From assembly GCA_902493515.1 (NCBI GenBank), contig CABUPE010000026.1, positions 1-31,550 on the forward strand: a stretch of 31,550 nt of DNA, read 5' to 3'. This stretch comes from an uncultured Collinsella sp. (GTDB lineage Bacteria; Actinomycetota; Coriobacteriia; Coriobacteriales; Coriobacteriaceae). Positions 1 through 7,726 of the stretch are shown here, piece after piece. The position numbers were made by a program, and so were the translations under genes. Position 1 is the first letter of the stretch. The number at the start of each line of letters is the position of its first letter. The notes beneath the pieces were generated by a model that was not told where the DNA came from, did not search any database, and worked only from the letters and a program-made list of their open reading frames with translations.

Positions 1-144
1 CTAGCTGCGGAAACGCGGGGTCCGTTCAGGCTGTTGCGTTGAGATTGAAAATCAACCAAAGAGATTTTCGAGACCATTTCGAGCAAATCCCACCGGTTTC
101 ATAGGAGTAAACTTGCCCCACTGCAAATCCTCGAAAGGACCGTC

Positions 145-1326
145 ATGAAAGAACTCTCCAACCGCACGGCAAGATTTACCGATTCGGTCATCCGCCGCAT
201 GACACGCATCTCCAATAAGTACGGCGCTGTCAATCTCTCGCAGGGCTTCCCCGACTTCGATCCCCCGACGCAGCTGCTCAACAGCCTGAGCGCCATCGCC
301 AGCGACCCCAAGCCGCTCTATCACCAGTACTCCATCACCTGGGGCTCCCAGGCCATGCGTGAGGCGCTTGCCGCCAAGCAGGAGCATTTTATGGGCATGT
401 CGGTAAACCCCAACGAGAATATCGTAGTCACCTGCGGCTCCACCGAGGCCATGATGGCCGCCATGATGACGGTCACGAACCCCGGCGACAAGGTCGTCAT
501 CTTCTCGCCGTTCTACGAGAACTACGGCGCCGACACGATCCTTTCGGGTGCCGAGCCCATCTACGTACCGCTCAACCCGCCCACGTTCGACTTCGATCGC
601 GAGGTCCTCGAGGCGGCCTTCCGCGACAACGACCCCAAGGCCATCGTCCTGTGCAACCCATCCAACCCCTGCGGCAAGGTCTTTACGCGCGAGGAGCTCA
701 CTTTTATCGCCGACCTCTGCAAAAAGTACGACGCCTACTGCATTACCGACGAGGTATACGAGCACATCGTCTACGCGCCCCACGAGCACGTCTATATGGC
801 CACGCTGCCCGGCATGTTCGAGCGAACCATCAGCTGCAGCTCGCTGTCTAAGACGTACTCCATCACCGGCTGGCGCCTGGGCTACACTATCGCCCCTGCC
901 GAAATCACCGAGCGCATCAAGAAGGTCCACGACTTCCTCACCGTGGGTGCCGCCGCTCCCCTGCAGGAAGCCGTCGTCACCGCCCTCAACTTCGACGACA
1001 GCTATTACGATGAGGTCCTCGACCTCTATACCGCCAAGCGCGACCTGTTCTGCCAAGGGCTCGATAGTATCGGACTTAAGCACAACGTACCGCAGGGCGC
1101 CTACTACGTCATGATGGACATCTCTGAGTTTGGCTGTGATAGCGACCTCGAATTCTGTGAGGACCTCGCGTCTAAAGTGGGCGTGGGCGCCGTGCCCGGC
1201 TCGAGCTTCTTCCGCGAGCCCGTCAACCATCTGATTCGTTTCCACTTTGCCAAGCGAGACGAGACGCTTAACGCGGCACTGGAGAACCTCAAGTCGCTAC
1301 GTGATAAAATCAAGCCGCGCGGGTAA
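145..1326 (+). CDS. PLP-dependent class I/II aminotransferase
   Basis: A 393-residue fold-type I aminotransferase, normal length for the family, that would transfer an amino group between an amino acid and a 2-oxo acid in the cytoplasm. Visible family marks are the N-terminal NLSQGFPDF segment, the CNPSNPCGK substrate and cofactor loop, the TDEVYEH segment with the PLP-contacting Asp, and SLSKTYSITGWRLGY, in which Lys236 is the expected Schiff-base lysine. The C-terminal LIRFHFAK carries the carboxylate-binding Arg. The ATG is preceded by AAAGGA seven bases upstream. The gene stands alone, with its own terminator, and the next gene starts 141 bases later. Substrate cannot be read from sequence; aspartate, methionine or aromatic/kynurenine transaminases of this subgroup look alike. 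The 144 bases upstream hold the leader and no clear promoter. Confidence 0.9.
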   Translation: MKELSNRTARFTDSVIRRMTRISNKYGAVNLSQGFPDFDPPTQLLNSLSAIASDPKPLYHQYSITWGSQAMREALAAKQEHFMGMSVNPNENIVVTCGSTEAMMAAMMTVTNPGDKVVIFSPFYENYGADTILSGAEPIYVPLNPPTFDFDREVLEAAFRDNDPKAIVLCNPSNPCGKVFTREELTFIADLCKKYDAYCITDEVYEHIVYAPHEHVYMATLPGMFERTISCSSLSKTYSITGWRLGYTIAPAEITERIKKVHDFLTVGAAAPLQEAVVTALNFDDSYYDEVLDLYTAKRDLFCQGLDSIGLKHNVPQGAYYVMMDISEFGCDSDLEFCEDLASKVGVGAVPGSSFFREPVNHLIRFHFAKRDETLNAALENLKSLRDKIKPRG

Positions 1327-1351
1327 GGACGGCCCGGCAACTAAAGCAACC

Positions 1352-1392
1352 AAAGAAGCCCCGCACCGCCCGCCGCGTTGCGAGGCTTCTTT
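1352..1392 (+). terminator. Rho-independent terminator of the aminotransferase gene
   Basis: AAAGAAGCC at 1352-1360 pairs with GGCTTCTTT at 1384-1392. The inner part of the hairpin extends the stem with one mismatch (CCGCA against TGCGA), and the distal arm ends in a short T-rich stretch. Confidence 0.75.
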
Positions 1393-1467
1393 CTATAGCG
1401 CTTTCTTAAATGGTTTAGAGCTCTATACTTTAGTCACGGAGCAACTCGTCCCAGAGAGAGGAATACT

Positions 1468-2358
1468 ATGGCAGAACAGCAGCTTATCGGAGCGCTCGAG
1501 GCAGGCGGCACCAAGATGGTCTGCGCCACAGGCTATGCAGACGGTACGGTCCTGGAGCGTGAGCAGATCGCGACCACGACCCCGCAGGAGACTGTCGAGG
1601 CCGTCAACGCATGGTTTGCCGACAAGGGCATCGCCGCGCTGGGCATCGGCGCCTTTGGCCCCACCGCAGTCAACCCTGCCTCGCCCCAATACGGCAAGAT
1701 CCTGGAGACGCCCAAAACGGCATGGCGCTACTTCGACCTGCTGGGCACTATCCAAAACGAGCTCAATATCCCCTGCGGCTACGATACCGACGTCAACGTC
1801 GCCTGCCTGGGCGAGGTCACGTTTGGTTGTGCCAAGGGCCTTACCGATGTGGTCTACCTGACCATCGGTACCGGCGTGGGCGCCGGCGTGCTCTCGGGCG
1901 GTAAGCTCGTGCACGGTATGATGCATCCCGAGGCCGGCCACATCCTGGTCACGCGCGACCCGCGCGACACCATCGGCGAGCATAGCGCCTGCCCCTTCCA
2001 CGACAACTGCCTCGAGGGACTCATCGCAGGTCCCGGCGTCAAAAAGCGCTGGGATGGCAAGAGCGCCGGAGACATGGCCGATGACCCGGAGGCCATGGAC
2101 CTGCTCGCCGGTTATCTGGCACAGGCGCTCATGACCTACACGCTGTGCTACGCGCCGCAAAAGATCATCATCGGCGGCGGCGTGGCCGACCACACCCCCA
2201 TCGTCCCGCTCGCACGCAAGAAGTGCGCCGAAATGCTCAACGGCTATATCGTCACGCCCGAGGTCAACGACATCGATAACTACATCGTCAACAACAGCCT
2301 CGAGGGCAAGCAGGGCATCATGGGCTGTCTGGCCCTGGGCGCACAGGCGCTTCAGTAG
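1468..2358 (+). CDS. ROK-family fructokinase
   Basis: A 296-residue sugar kinase of the ROK family, probably fructokinase (ATP plus fructose to fructose 6-phosphate). The N-terminus GALEAGGTK is the phosphate-binding loop typical of ROK fructokinases. CGYDTDVNVAC supplies the catalytic Asp, and TIGTGVGAG is the second phosphate motif. The zinc-binding region has His153 in HPEAGH, followed by CPFHDNC with Cys175, His178 and Cys181, which is the fructokinase version of the ROK zinc site. The ATG follows an AGAGAGGA ribosome site. A TATACT hexamer at 1424-1429 could be its -10 box, but no convincing -35 is seen. It is a single-gene unit between two terminators. Glucokinase or mannokinase activity is possible within this family. 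Confidence 0.88.
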   Translation: MAEQQLIGALEAGGTKMVCATGYADGTVLEREQIATTTPQETVEAVNAWFADKGIAALGIGAFGPTAVNPASPQYGKILETPKTAWRYFDLLGTIQNELNIPCGYDTDVNVACLGEVTFGCAKGLTDVVYLTIGTGVGAGVLSGGKLVHGMMHPEAGHILVTRDPRDTIGEHSACPFHDNCLEGLIAGPGVKKRWDGKSAGDMADDPEAMDLLAGYLAQALMTYTLCYAPQKIIIGGGVADHTPIVPLARKKCAEMLNGYIVTPEVNDIDNYIVNNSLEGKQGIMGCLALGAQALQ

Positions 2359-2441
2359 CAGACGCACCCACAGGGCGTGGCGCGCCCGGGAAATCTGACC
2401 TACGGAACGACGCCACCACACCTCATATAAGCCCTCAAATA

Positions 2442-2486
2442 AAAAAGGCCGCCTAGGACAAACAATACATCCTAGACGGCCTTTTT
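2442..2486. terminator. Bidirectional terminator between fructokinase and vanZ-family genes
   Basis: AAAAAGGCCGCCTAGGA at 2442-2458 pairs with TCCTAGACGGCCTTTTT at 2470-2486, a 17-bp stem with one G-T pair, flanked by A and T runs so it works in both directions. The TAG stop codon of the minus-strand gene (2472-2474) lies inside the distal arm. Confidence 0.9.
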
Positions 2487-2921
2487 GGCGCACATCAGCG
2501 ACCGTAAGAGATATCGGAGCACAACGCCCGTTGCCGCTCCACAGCAGTCGATCATCACATCGGTGATCATGCCGGCGCGTCCCGGCACAAAGAGCTGAAT
2601 CGTCTCGTCGATCGAGGGAATCAGCAGCAGGAACACCGCCGTGGGCAGCAGCACGTCAAAGGTGCGCCGGCCCTCAAGATCAAAGGCGTGCGTTGCCAGG
2701 ATGCCGAGCACCATATACTCGGTAAAATGCGCGCACTTGCGAACAACAAAGTTGGTCACCCATGCATATGGAAGTCCCACGCCGTGCAGGAAACCGCGGA
2801 TAGTTTCCATGACCGTTAGACTCAGCGAGCCCGACCCCGAGCCGGGAACCAGCGAATTGCCCCAGATCAAGAGCGCCATCAGGCAGGTCACGACCGCCCA
2901 TTTTCGATTGATCTTAACCAT
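2472..2921 (-). CDS. VanZ-family membrane protein
   Basis: A 149-residue integral membrane protein of the VanZ family (named after the teicoplanin-resistance accessory protein). The family core is visible as KCAHFTEYMVLG, SIDETIQLFVPGRAG and DVMIDCCGAATG, carrying the conserved His/Glu, Asp-Glu-x-x-Gln and Arg residues. About four hydrophobic segments are predicted. I chose the ATG at 2921 (MVKINRK), seven bases after the stop of the upstream gene and with GGAGG twelve bases before it. An in-frame start at 2954 would overlap the upstream gene. It is probably co-transcribed with the preceding membrane-protein gene. VanZ proteins have no settled biochemical role, so a resistance function should not be assumed. 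Confidence 0.85.
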   Translation of the reverse strand: MVKINRKWAVVTCLMALLIWGNSLVPGSGSGSLSLTVMETIRGFLHGVGLPYAWVTNFVVRKCAHFTEYMVLGILATHAFDLEGRRTFDVLLPTAVFLLLIPSIDETIQLFVPGRAGMITDVMIDCCGAATGVVLRYLLRSLMCAKKAV

Positions 2922-2928
2922 GCAGAAG

Positions 2929-4329
2929 TTATGCCTCCGCGCGGAGCGGCGCAAAGCTGGCGGTACCGCCCTCGATAACGCTCAGATAGGCACGGCCCGT
3001 ACGCTTGGCGGTAGAGGACTGCAGGCGCTCGATCTCTTCCTCGAGGATCTGATTGACGCGCTCGTGACGACGATTTTCCATAATGCCGGCGGCAATAGCC
3101 TCGGCCCGCTCGATGCTCTCGCGCGAGATACGGGCGGTATCCTCGGGGAACACAGCGCTGTGACGGCCGACATAGGCGGGGGCAGCAGGCTGAGGGGCAG
3201 CGACGGGAGCGGGCGCTGCAACAGGAGCGGGCTCGTCAATCTCATCCAGAATCGCGGTGGCGGCGGCCCACATGTCCTCGTGGCCCGAGTAATCGGCCAT
3301 GGGAACATCAACCTCGAGCGAGGCGTCCGGAAGGTCGCCGGTGTCGATGCGATCTTGGGCATCAATCGATGCGGTGATGGCTGCAGGCTCATCGAGGTCA
3401 TCGAGATCGATGTCCGCGGCACCGGAGATGATAGGCATGCTGGCGAGGTTTGCATTGTACGGCGCAGCCTCAGCCGCCTGCCGCTGGGCAGGAGCGCCCC
3501 AAAGCGAGCTTTCGGCGGCACGGCGGGCGGCAACGGCCTCCTCGTCAGCGGCCATGGCTTCATCAACGTACGAATTGTCGGCAGAAGCGTTCGCGTCCGC
3601 CGAGGTAGCACTGTAGGCGTTATTGGCTGCCGCGTTGGCAACGAGTGCCACGAAAGCCGCCGTGCTGCCCGCAGGGGCGGCCTGGGAACCAGACACGGCG
3701 CGTGCCGCGGCGGCGATGTCGTCGCGATTGAAGGAGCCGGTCTGCCCGCCGTTGGTGAGCTCGTCGATGGCGACTTGATAGACGTCGCGCGAGTGTGCAG
3801 GGTCGCAGCTCACCGGCGAATCGTCGTCGAGCATACTGTCGATCATGGACCAAGCCTCGGCCTCGTCCATAGCATCTGCAGCTCGAGCGATGGTAGGGAC
3901 ACCATCATCGGCATGACGGCGCTGGAACGCACCAGTCAGGCCGGAAAGGAATGCCGAGGTAGACTGCTCCGCCTGAGCCTGAGAAGCAGAAGCCGCAGCG
4001 TAAGGAGTCACATCCTGCTGCTGAGCTGGAATCGAGGCGGTCTTGAACTCGCTTTGATGCTGATTGAGATTGGCGGCACCGCCCATGGCATCGGGCTGGA
4101 ACAGACGCTCTTCACGCTGCGCACGGTACTCAGAGATACCCAGCGAGGCGGCATAGATACCCACGCCCGCCACCGCGCCCACGGCGAAGGGAACCGCACC
4201 CGCCACGACCGTCTCGTTCACCGACGAAAACGGCAGCGTCGCGGCATACATAACCACGGGAGCGGCAAGGCCGATCCCGCACGAAAGTCCGGCAAGGACT
4301 GCTCGTTGTGTTGCATCAGAAGAAGCCAT
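2929..4329 (-). CDS. Membrane-anchored protein with long acidic, Ala-rich tail
   Basis: A 466-residue protein that I do not recognise. Residues about 8-28 and 36-56 are two hydrophobic helices. They are followed by about 400 residues of low-complexity, Ala/Asp/Glu/Pro-rich sequence with few predicted folded parts. Small ordered-looking patches are a segment reading SRDVYQVAIDELTNG and a charged helical C-terminus (NQILEEEIERLQSS) ending near YLSVIEGG. The start at 4329 is set by GGGGAGAG just upstream, rather than an in-frame start at 4356. It has its own promoter (4466-4494), a leader of about 130 bases, and is followed seven bases later by the VanZ-family gene. The plus-strand open frame across the same bases is a GC-bias shadow. 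Function unknown; a scaffold or envelope-associated role is a guess. Confidence 0.8.
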   Translation of the reverse strand: MASSDATQRAVLAGLSCGIGLAAPVVMYAATLPFSSVNETVVAGAVPFAVGAVAGVGIYAASLGISEYRAQREERLFQPDAMGGAANLNQHQSEFKTASIPAQQQDVTPYAAASASQAQAEQSTSAFLSGLTGAFQRRHADDGVPTIARAADAMDEAEAWSMIDSMLDDDSPVSCDPAHSRDVYQVAIDELTNGGQTGSFNRDDIAAAARAVSGSQAAPAGSTAAFVALVANAAANNAYSATSADANASADNSYVDEAMAADEEAVAARRAAESSLWGAPAQRQAAEAAPYNANLASMPIISGAADIDLDDLDEPAAITASIDAQDRIDTGDLPDASLEVDVPMADYSGHEDMWAAATAILDEIDEPAPVAAPAPVAAPQPAAPAYVGRHSAVFPEDTARISRESIERAEAIAAGIMENRRHERVNQILEEEIERLQSSTAKRTGRAYLSVIEGGTASFAPLRAEA

Positions 4330-4465
4330 GAGCTCTCCCCATCTTCCAGCACCCAAATCGCATCATTCAGTTGGCTGCGCGAGAGAAGATGAAGCGGGGC
4401 TATGCCCCAAAGCAACGGTATATGGTTCGTTTCATCTGCGTTTTCCGTCGCGAAGCTTAAAAGCT

Positions 4466-4494
4466 ATTATGCGAAACCGCCCAGTCGATTGCAA
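4466..4494 (-). promoter_or_regulatory. Sigma-70-type promoter for the acidic membrane protein gene
   Basis: On the minus strand TTGCAA (4489-4494) and CATAAT (4466-4471) are separated by exactly 17 bases. It lies downstream of the rho terminator and about 130 bases before the start codon at 4329. Confidence 0.7.
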
Positions 4495-4573
4495 GCGACG
4501 ATGTCGGATTGAAACGGGAAACCTGCTGTTCGTCGGTCTTATGGTCAAAAAATGGTGACGAACGGCGATATGG

Positions 4574-4606
4574 AAAAGGGCCGAGGCTCAAAGCCCCGAC
4601 CCTTTA
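4574..4606 (-). terminator. Terminator of rho
   Basis: On the minus strand AAAGGGTCGGGGCT pairs with AGCCTCGGCCCTTT around a short TTG loop, with G-T pairs, followed by TTTT. It lies 37 bases beyond the rho stop codon. Confidence 0.8.
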
Positions 4607-4642
4607 TTGCATTGATGACTATCGCTGCGTGTGGATGACAAC

Positions 4643-7198
4643 CTAGAACGTCTGCTCGTAGTCGCTGTGTTTTTTGGCCGAACGCACCAGGAACTCCTGG
4701 TTGGTGTTGGTGCCCTTAAGACCCTTGATAAACGACGCGGCTGCGCGCTCGGTGTTGTTCATGCCGGCAAGAATGCGACGCAGACCAAAGACAAACGGAC
4801 GCATCTGCTCGTCGACCAACAGGTCCTCGTTACGCGTACCGGAGGCAACGGGGTCGATAGCCGGGAAGATACGGCGGTCGGCCAGGTCGCGGTCGAGCTT
4901 AAGCTCCATGTTGCCGGTGCCCTTGAACTCCTCAAAGATAACCTCGTCCATCTTGGAACCGGTGTCGATGAGGGCAGAGGCCAGGATGGTGAGCGAGCCA
5001 CCGTTCTCGATATTACGGGCTGCGCCCAGGAAGCGCTTGGGAGGATACAGGGCCGCCGAATCGACGCCGCCCGAAAGGATGCGGCCTGAGGCGGGCGCCG
5101 CCAAGTTGTAGGCGCGGGCAAGACGCGTGATGGAGTCGAGCACCACCACGACATCGCCACCCAGCTCCACGATGCGCTTGGCACGCTCGATGACGAGCTC
5201 TGCCACGCGAGTGTGGTTGTCGGCGGGCATATCGAAGGTCGACGCCACAACCTCGCCCTTAATGGAACGCTGCATATCGGTGACCTCTTCGGGGCGCTCG
5301 TCGACGAGCAGACAGATGAGGTGCACCTCGGGGTTGTTAATCGAGATAGACTGGCAGATCTTCTTGAGGATCGTGGTCTTGCCGGCCTTGGGCGGGGACA
5401 CGATCAGGCCACGCTGACCTTTGCCGATCGGCGACACGATGTCGATGGCGCGACCGGTAATGGAGTCCTTGCCGTGCTCCATGCGCAGCGGCTCATTGGG
5501 ATAGACCGGGGTGAGGTCGCCGAATTTGGGACGGTTGCGAATCTGCTCGGGGTCCAGACCGTTGACGGTCGTGATTTTGGCGAGGCCGGCGCGCTTGTCG
5601 CCGCCGCGCGAAGGACGCAGCGAGCCCTCGATGACGTCGCCCGTGCGCAGGCGCGCGGAGCGGATGAGATAGGCGGGCACGAAGGCGTCGTCGTTGGACT
5701 TCATGTAGCCATGGGCGTGGATGATGCCGGAGCTGTCCGGGCGAATCTGCAGAATGCCCTTGATGTCGCGGAAGCCCTCGGCCTTCGCGGCGGTGGTGTA
5801 GATCTCCTCGACGAGCTCGGATTTCTTCTTGCCGGTCGTCTCGATCTCGAACTCCTTGGCCTTCTCGCGCAGTTCGGCGACCTTCATGGCAGCGAGCTCC
5901 TCACGCGAAAGCGTGGGTTCGGTGGGGGCGGCGTTGCGCTCCTTGTTGCGCTGTTTGCGATCGCGCTGGCGGTTGCGACGGTCGTTGTTGCGCTCGTCCT
6001 TGCGCTCATTGCGCTCGTCGTTGCGCTTGTGCTGGCGACGGTTGGGACGAGTGCCGTCTTCGCCCTCGGCGGGCGCGGCACCATCGGTTGCGGCGGCGTC
6101 GGCATTGGCCGCAGTGGTTTCATTGGCCTCGGCGCCAGAACCGACCTCCGCTTCGACATCAGCCTGCTGCTCGGAAGCCTTGGCCTTAACGGACTTCTTA
6201 CGACCGCGCTTGGGCTTCTCGGACGCAGGCTGTTCGACGTCCTGGGGCTCGACGGCATCAATCGATGCATCGGCGGTCGTCTCGTCGGAATCCTCGGACG
6301 TACCCTTCTTGGCAGCCTTAGCCTTGGACGTGCGCTTAGCAGCAGTGCGACGGCTGCGACCGGGGCGGACGTCGGCGGGCTCGGCATCGGCGGGAGCGGC
6401 CTCGGAAGTCGTAGCATCCTGAACGGGTGCATCGGCAGCAGTTGCAGACTCGGCGGTCGCCGCAGCATCCCGAGCAGCTGCGGCTGCGGCTGCGGCCTTC
6501 TCTGCCTCGACGAAGGCTTTCGGCTTGCGACCGCGACGGTGCGGGCGCAAAGCCGGATCGACAACGGGAACTTCGCTGGCCTCGACAGGCGCAGCGGGCT
6601 CAGCAGGCGATGCGCCCTCCCCTGCCGTGGAACGGACCGAAGCCTCAGTGAGCTCAGGGGTTACCTGTTCAGCAACCTGCTCGGCCTTAACAGCCGTGCG
6701 ACGGCGCGTGCGCGGTACCGGCTTCTCGGTCGGCTGGTCGGCGGCAGGGGTCTCGGGCACAGACGGAGCTGCAAGCTCGGTCAGAGCCGCGGCCTCGCGC
6801 TCGGCAGCACGACGCCGGGCGCGCACCACCTGAGCCTCGCTAATCTGCGCCAACGCACGTGCCTGCGCGACCTCATCGGAAATCGGCGCCGAGGAGTCAG
6901 CCGCAACGGTGCGCTTGGCGCGCGTCGTGCGCGTAGTACGGCGCTTGGGCTTGGTGACCTCCTCGCCGTCAGCGTCAGGCTTGGCCGTGCGGCGCGTGCG
7001 CTTGGGCTTTGTCGGAGCAGCCTCCTCACCAGTTGCAGGCACGGCCTTCTCAGCCGCTACAGGCGTAGGCGTCGAAGCAGCCTTAGGCGTCTCAGGAGCC
7101 GAGGCTTGCGCGGGCGCCGCGACCTGGTCCGACGCAACCGGTGCAGCGGGAGCGGCCTGCGTCGTCGTTATTTCGTTTTCTTGCTGTTGATCAGACAC
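4643..7198 (-). CDS. rho: Transcription termination factor Rho with long disordered N-terminal extension
   Basis: An 851-residue Rho, the hexameric RNA helicase that ends transcription. The conserved protein starts near residue 430 (LSREELAAMKVAELR, the Rho N-domain). The RNA-binding cold-shock-like domain follows (GFRDIKGILQIRPDSSG), then the RecA-type ATPase with Walker A PPKAGKT (Lys607) and VVVVLDSITRLARAY as Walker B. The C-terminus SGGVDSAALYPPKRFLGAARN and EFKGTGNMEL carries the R- and Q-loop region. Residues 1-430 are low complexity: alternating Ala/Glu/Pro and KPKRGRKK-like basic patches, ending in an Arg/Asn/Asp/Lys-rich stretch near residues 388-423. Actinobacterial Rho proteins often carry such inserts, but this one is as long as the core. 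The start is GTG at 7198 with only a weak purine-rich site (AAAGAAAG) upstream. No clear promoter was found. Confidence 0.96.
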   Translation of the reverse strand: MSDQQQENEITTTQAAPAAPVASDQVAAPAQASAPETPKAASTPTPVAAEKAVPATGEEAAPTKPKRTRRTAKPDADGEEVTKPKRRTTRTTRAKRTVAADSSAPISDEVAQARALAQISEAQVVRARRRAAEREAAALTELAAPSVPETPAADQPTEKPVPRTRRRTAVKAEQVAEQVTPELTEASVRSTAGEGASPAEPAAPVEASEVPVVDPALRPHRRGRKPKAFVEAEKAAAAAAAARDAAATAESATAADAPVQDATTSEAAPADAEPADVRPGRSRRTAAKRTSKAKAAKKGTSEDSDETTADASIDAVEPQDVEQPASEKPKRGRKKSVKAKASEQQADVEAEVGSGAEANETTAANADAAATDGAAPAEGEDGTRPNRRQHKRNDERNERKDERNNDRRNRQRDRKQRNKERNAAPTEPTLSREELAAMKVAELREKAKEFEIETTGKKKSELVEEIYTTAAKAEGFRDIKGILQIRPDSSGIIHAHGYMKSNDDAFVPAYLIRSARLRTGDVIEGSLRPSRGGDKRAGLAKITTVNGLDPEQIRNRPKFGDLTPVYPNEPLRMEHGKDSITGRAIDIVSPIGKGQRGLIVSPPKAGKTTILKKICQSISINNPEVHLICLLVDERPEEVTDMQRSIKGEVVASTFDMPADNHTRVAELVIERAKRIVELGGDVVVVLDSITRLARAYNLAAPASGRILSGGVDSAALYPPKRFLGAARNIENGGSLTILASALIDTGSKMDEVIFEEFKGTGNMELKLDRDLADRRIFPAIDPVASGTRNEDLLVDEQMRPFVFGLRRILAGMNNTERAAASFIKGLKGTNTNQEFLVRSAKKHSDYEQTF

Positions 7199-7370
7199 AG
7201 TGTTTGCTCAACTTTCTTTTCAAGCCCTGTGATCACATGCTCCCTGCATAAACCTTCAGGGCGGCTAAACAGTCTAGTTCCGTTCAAGACGACGGACATC
7301 ATTGATCTGTATCGAGATGATTGCGTCAATTACGCAGCGTAAGTGTAACACAACCGCCGCCACCTGCAAC

Positions 7371-7420
7371 TTAGTCATTGGGGACGTTCTTAAACGACTA
7401 GTCAAAAGGGACACTCTTTG
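7371..7420. repeat. GGGAC-loop repeat, family D (copy D1)
   Basis: TAGTCATT (7372-7379) and AACGACTA (7393-7400) form a hairpin with loop GGGGACGTTCTTA. It is followed by GGGACACTCTTTGG (7408-7421). The same pair of modules recurs at 27866-27912. This copy lies about 170 bases upstream of rho and is not next to a stop codon. Confidence 0.7.
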
Positions 7421-7453
7421 GTTTAACACCCACAAATCTGACTGCCTCCGCCA

Positions 7454-7603
7454 AAACTATGGCGGTTTACTACGATGAATCGCTCAACCGCGACCACTCC
7501 GAAACTTGTTGAACTAAAACCGCAGGTAGATGCCTTGCACTTTTTAGCGAAAAGCCGGCGTGGTTGGAATATCTCAATTCATCGTAGTAAACCCGCATAG
7601 TTT
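7454..7603. repeat. 150-bp element with 27-bp terminal inverted repeats
   Basis: The bases 7454-7480 match the reverse complement of 7577-7603 at 25 of 27 positions; the core of each arm is TTTACTACGATGAAT. The 96-bp centre has no open reading frame. It sits in the intergenic region between rho and argS and could be a MITE-like insertion or a structured RNA. No target duplication is evident. Confidence 0.65.
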
Positions 7604-7645
7604 CGTATTTCCAGCAGTTCCAAATTCGTCAATACGTCGGCGTTT

Positions 7646-7681
7646 GCAAAAAAGCCCGACCTCCGTAGGAGATCGGGCTTT
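7646..7681 (-). terminator. Terminator of argS
   Basis: On the minus strand AAAGCCCGA and TCGGGCTTT form the outer stem (7651-7659 with 7673-7681), extended by an inner CTCC/GGAG pair, and are followed by a run of T (TTTTTTGC). It lies 46 bases after the argS stop. Confidence 0.88.
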
Positions 7682-7726
7682 CAAGGCTTAGTTAAACCAA
7701 GTCTGTACGGTCAAATGACTCGCAGA

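Noticed and set aside
2641..4392. 583-codon plus-strand frame opposite the acidic membrane protein
   Set aside because: It has no ribosome site and crosses two minus-strand genes; the minus strand shows membrane helices, a ribosome site and a promoter.
5213..7342. Long plus-strand open frame opposite rho
   Set aside because: It is the complement of rho in a GC-rich region, with repetitive Gly/Leu/Arg composition and no family marks; rho is unambiguous on the other strand.
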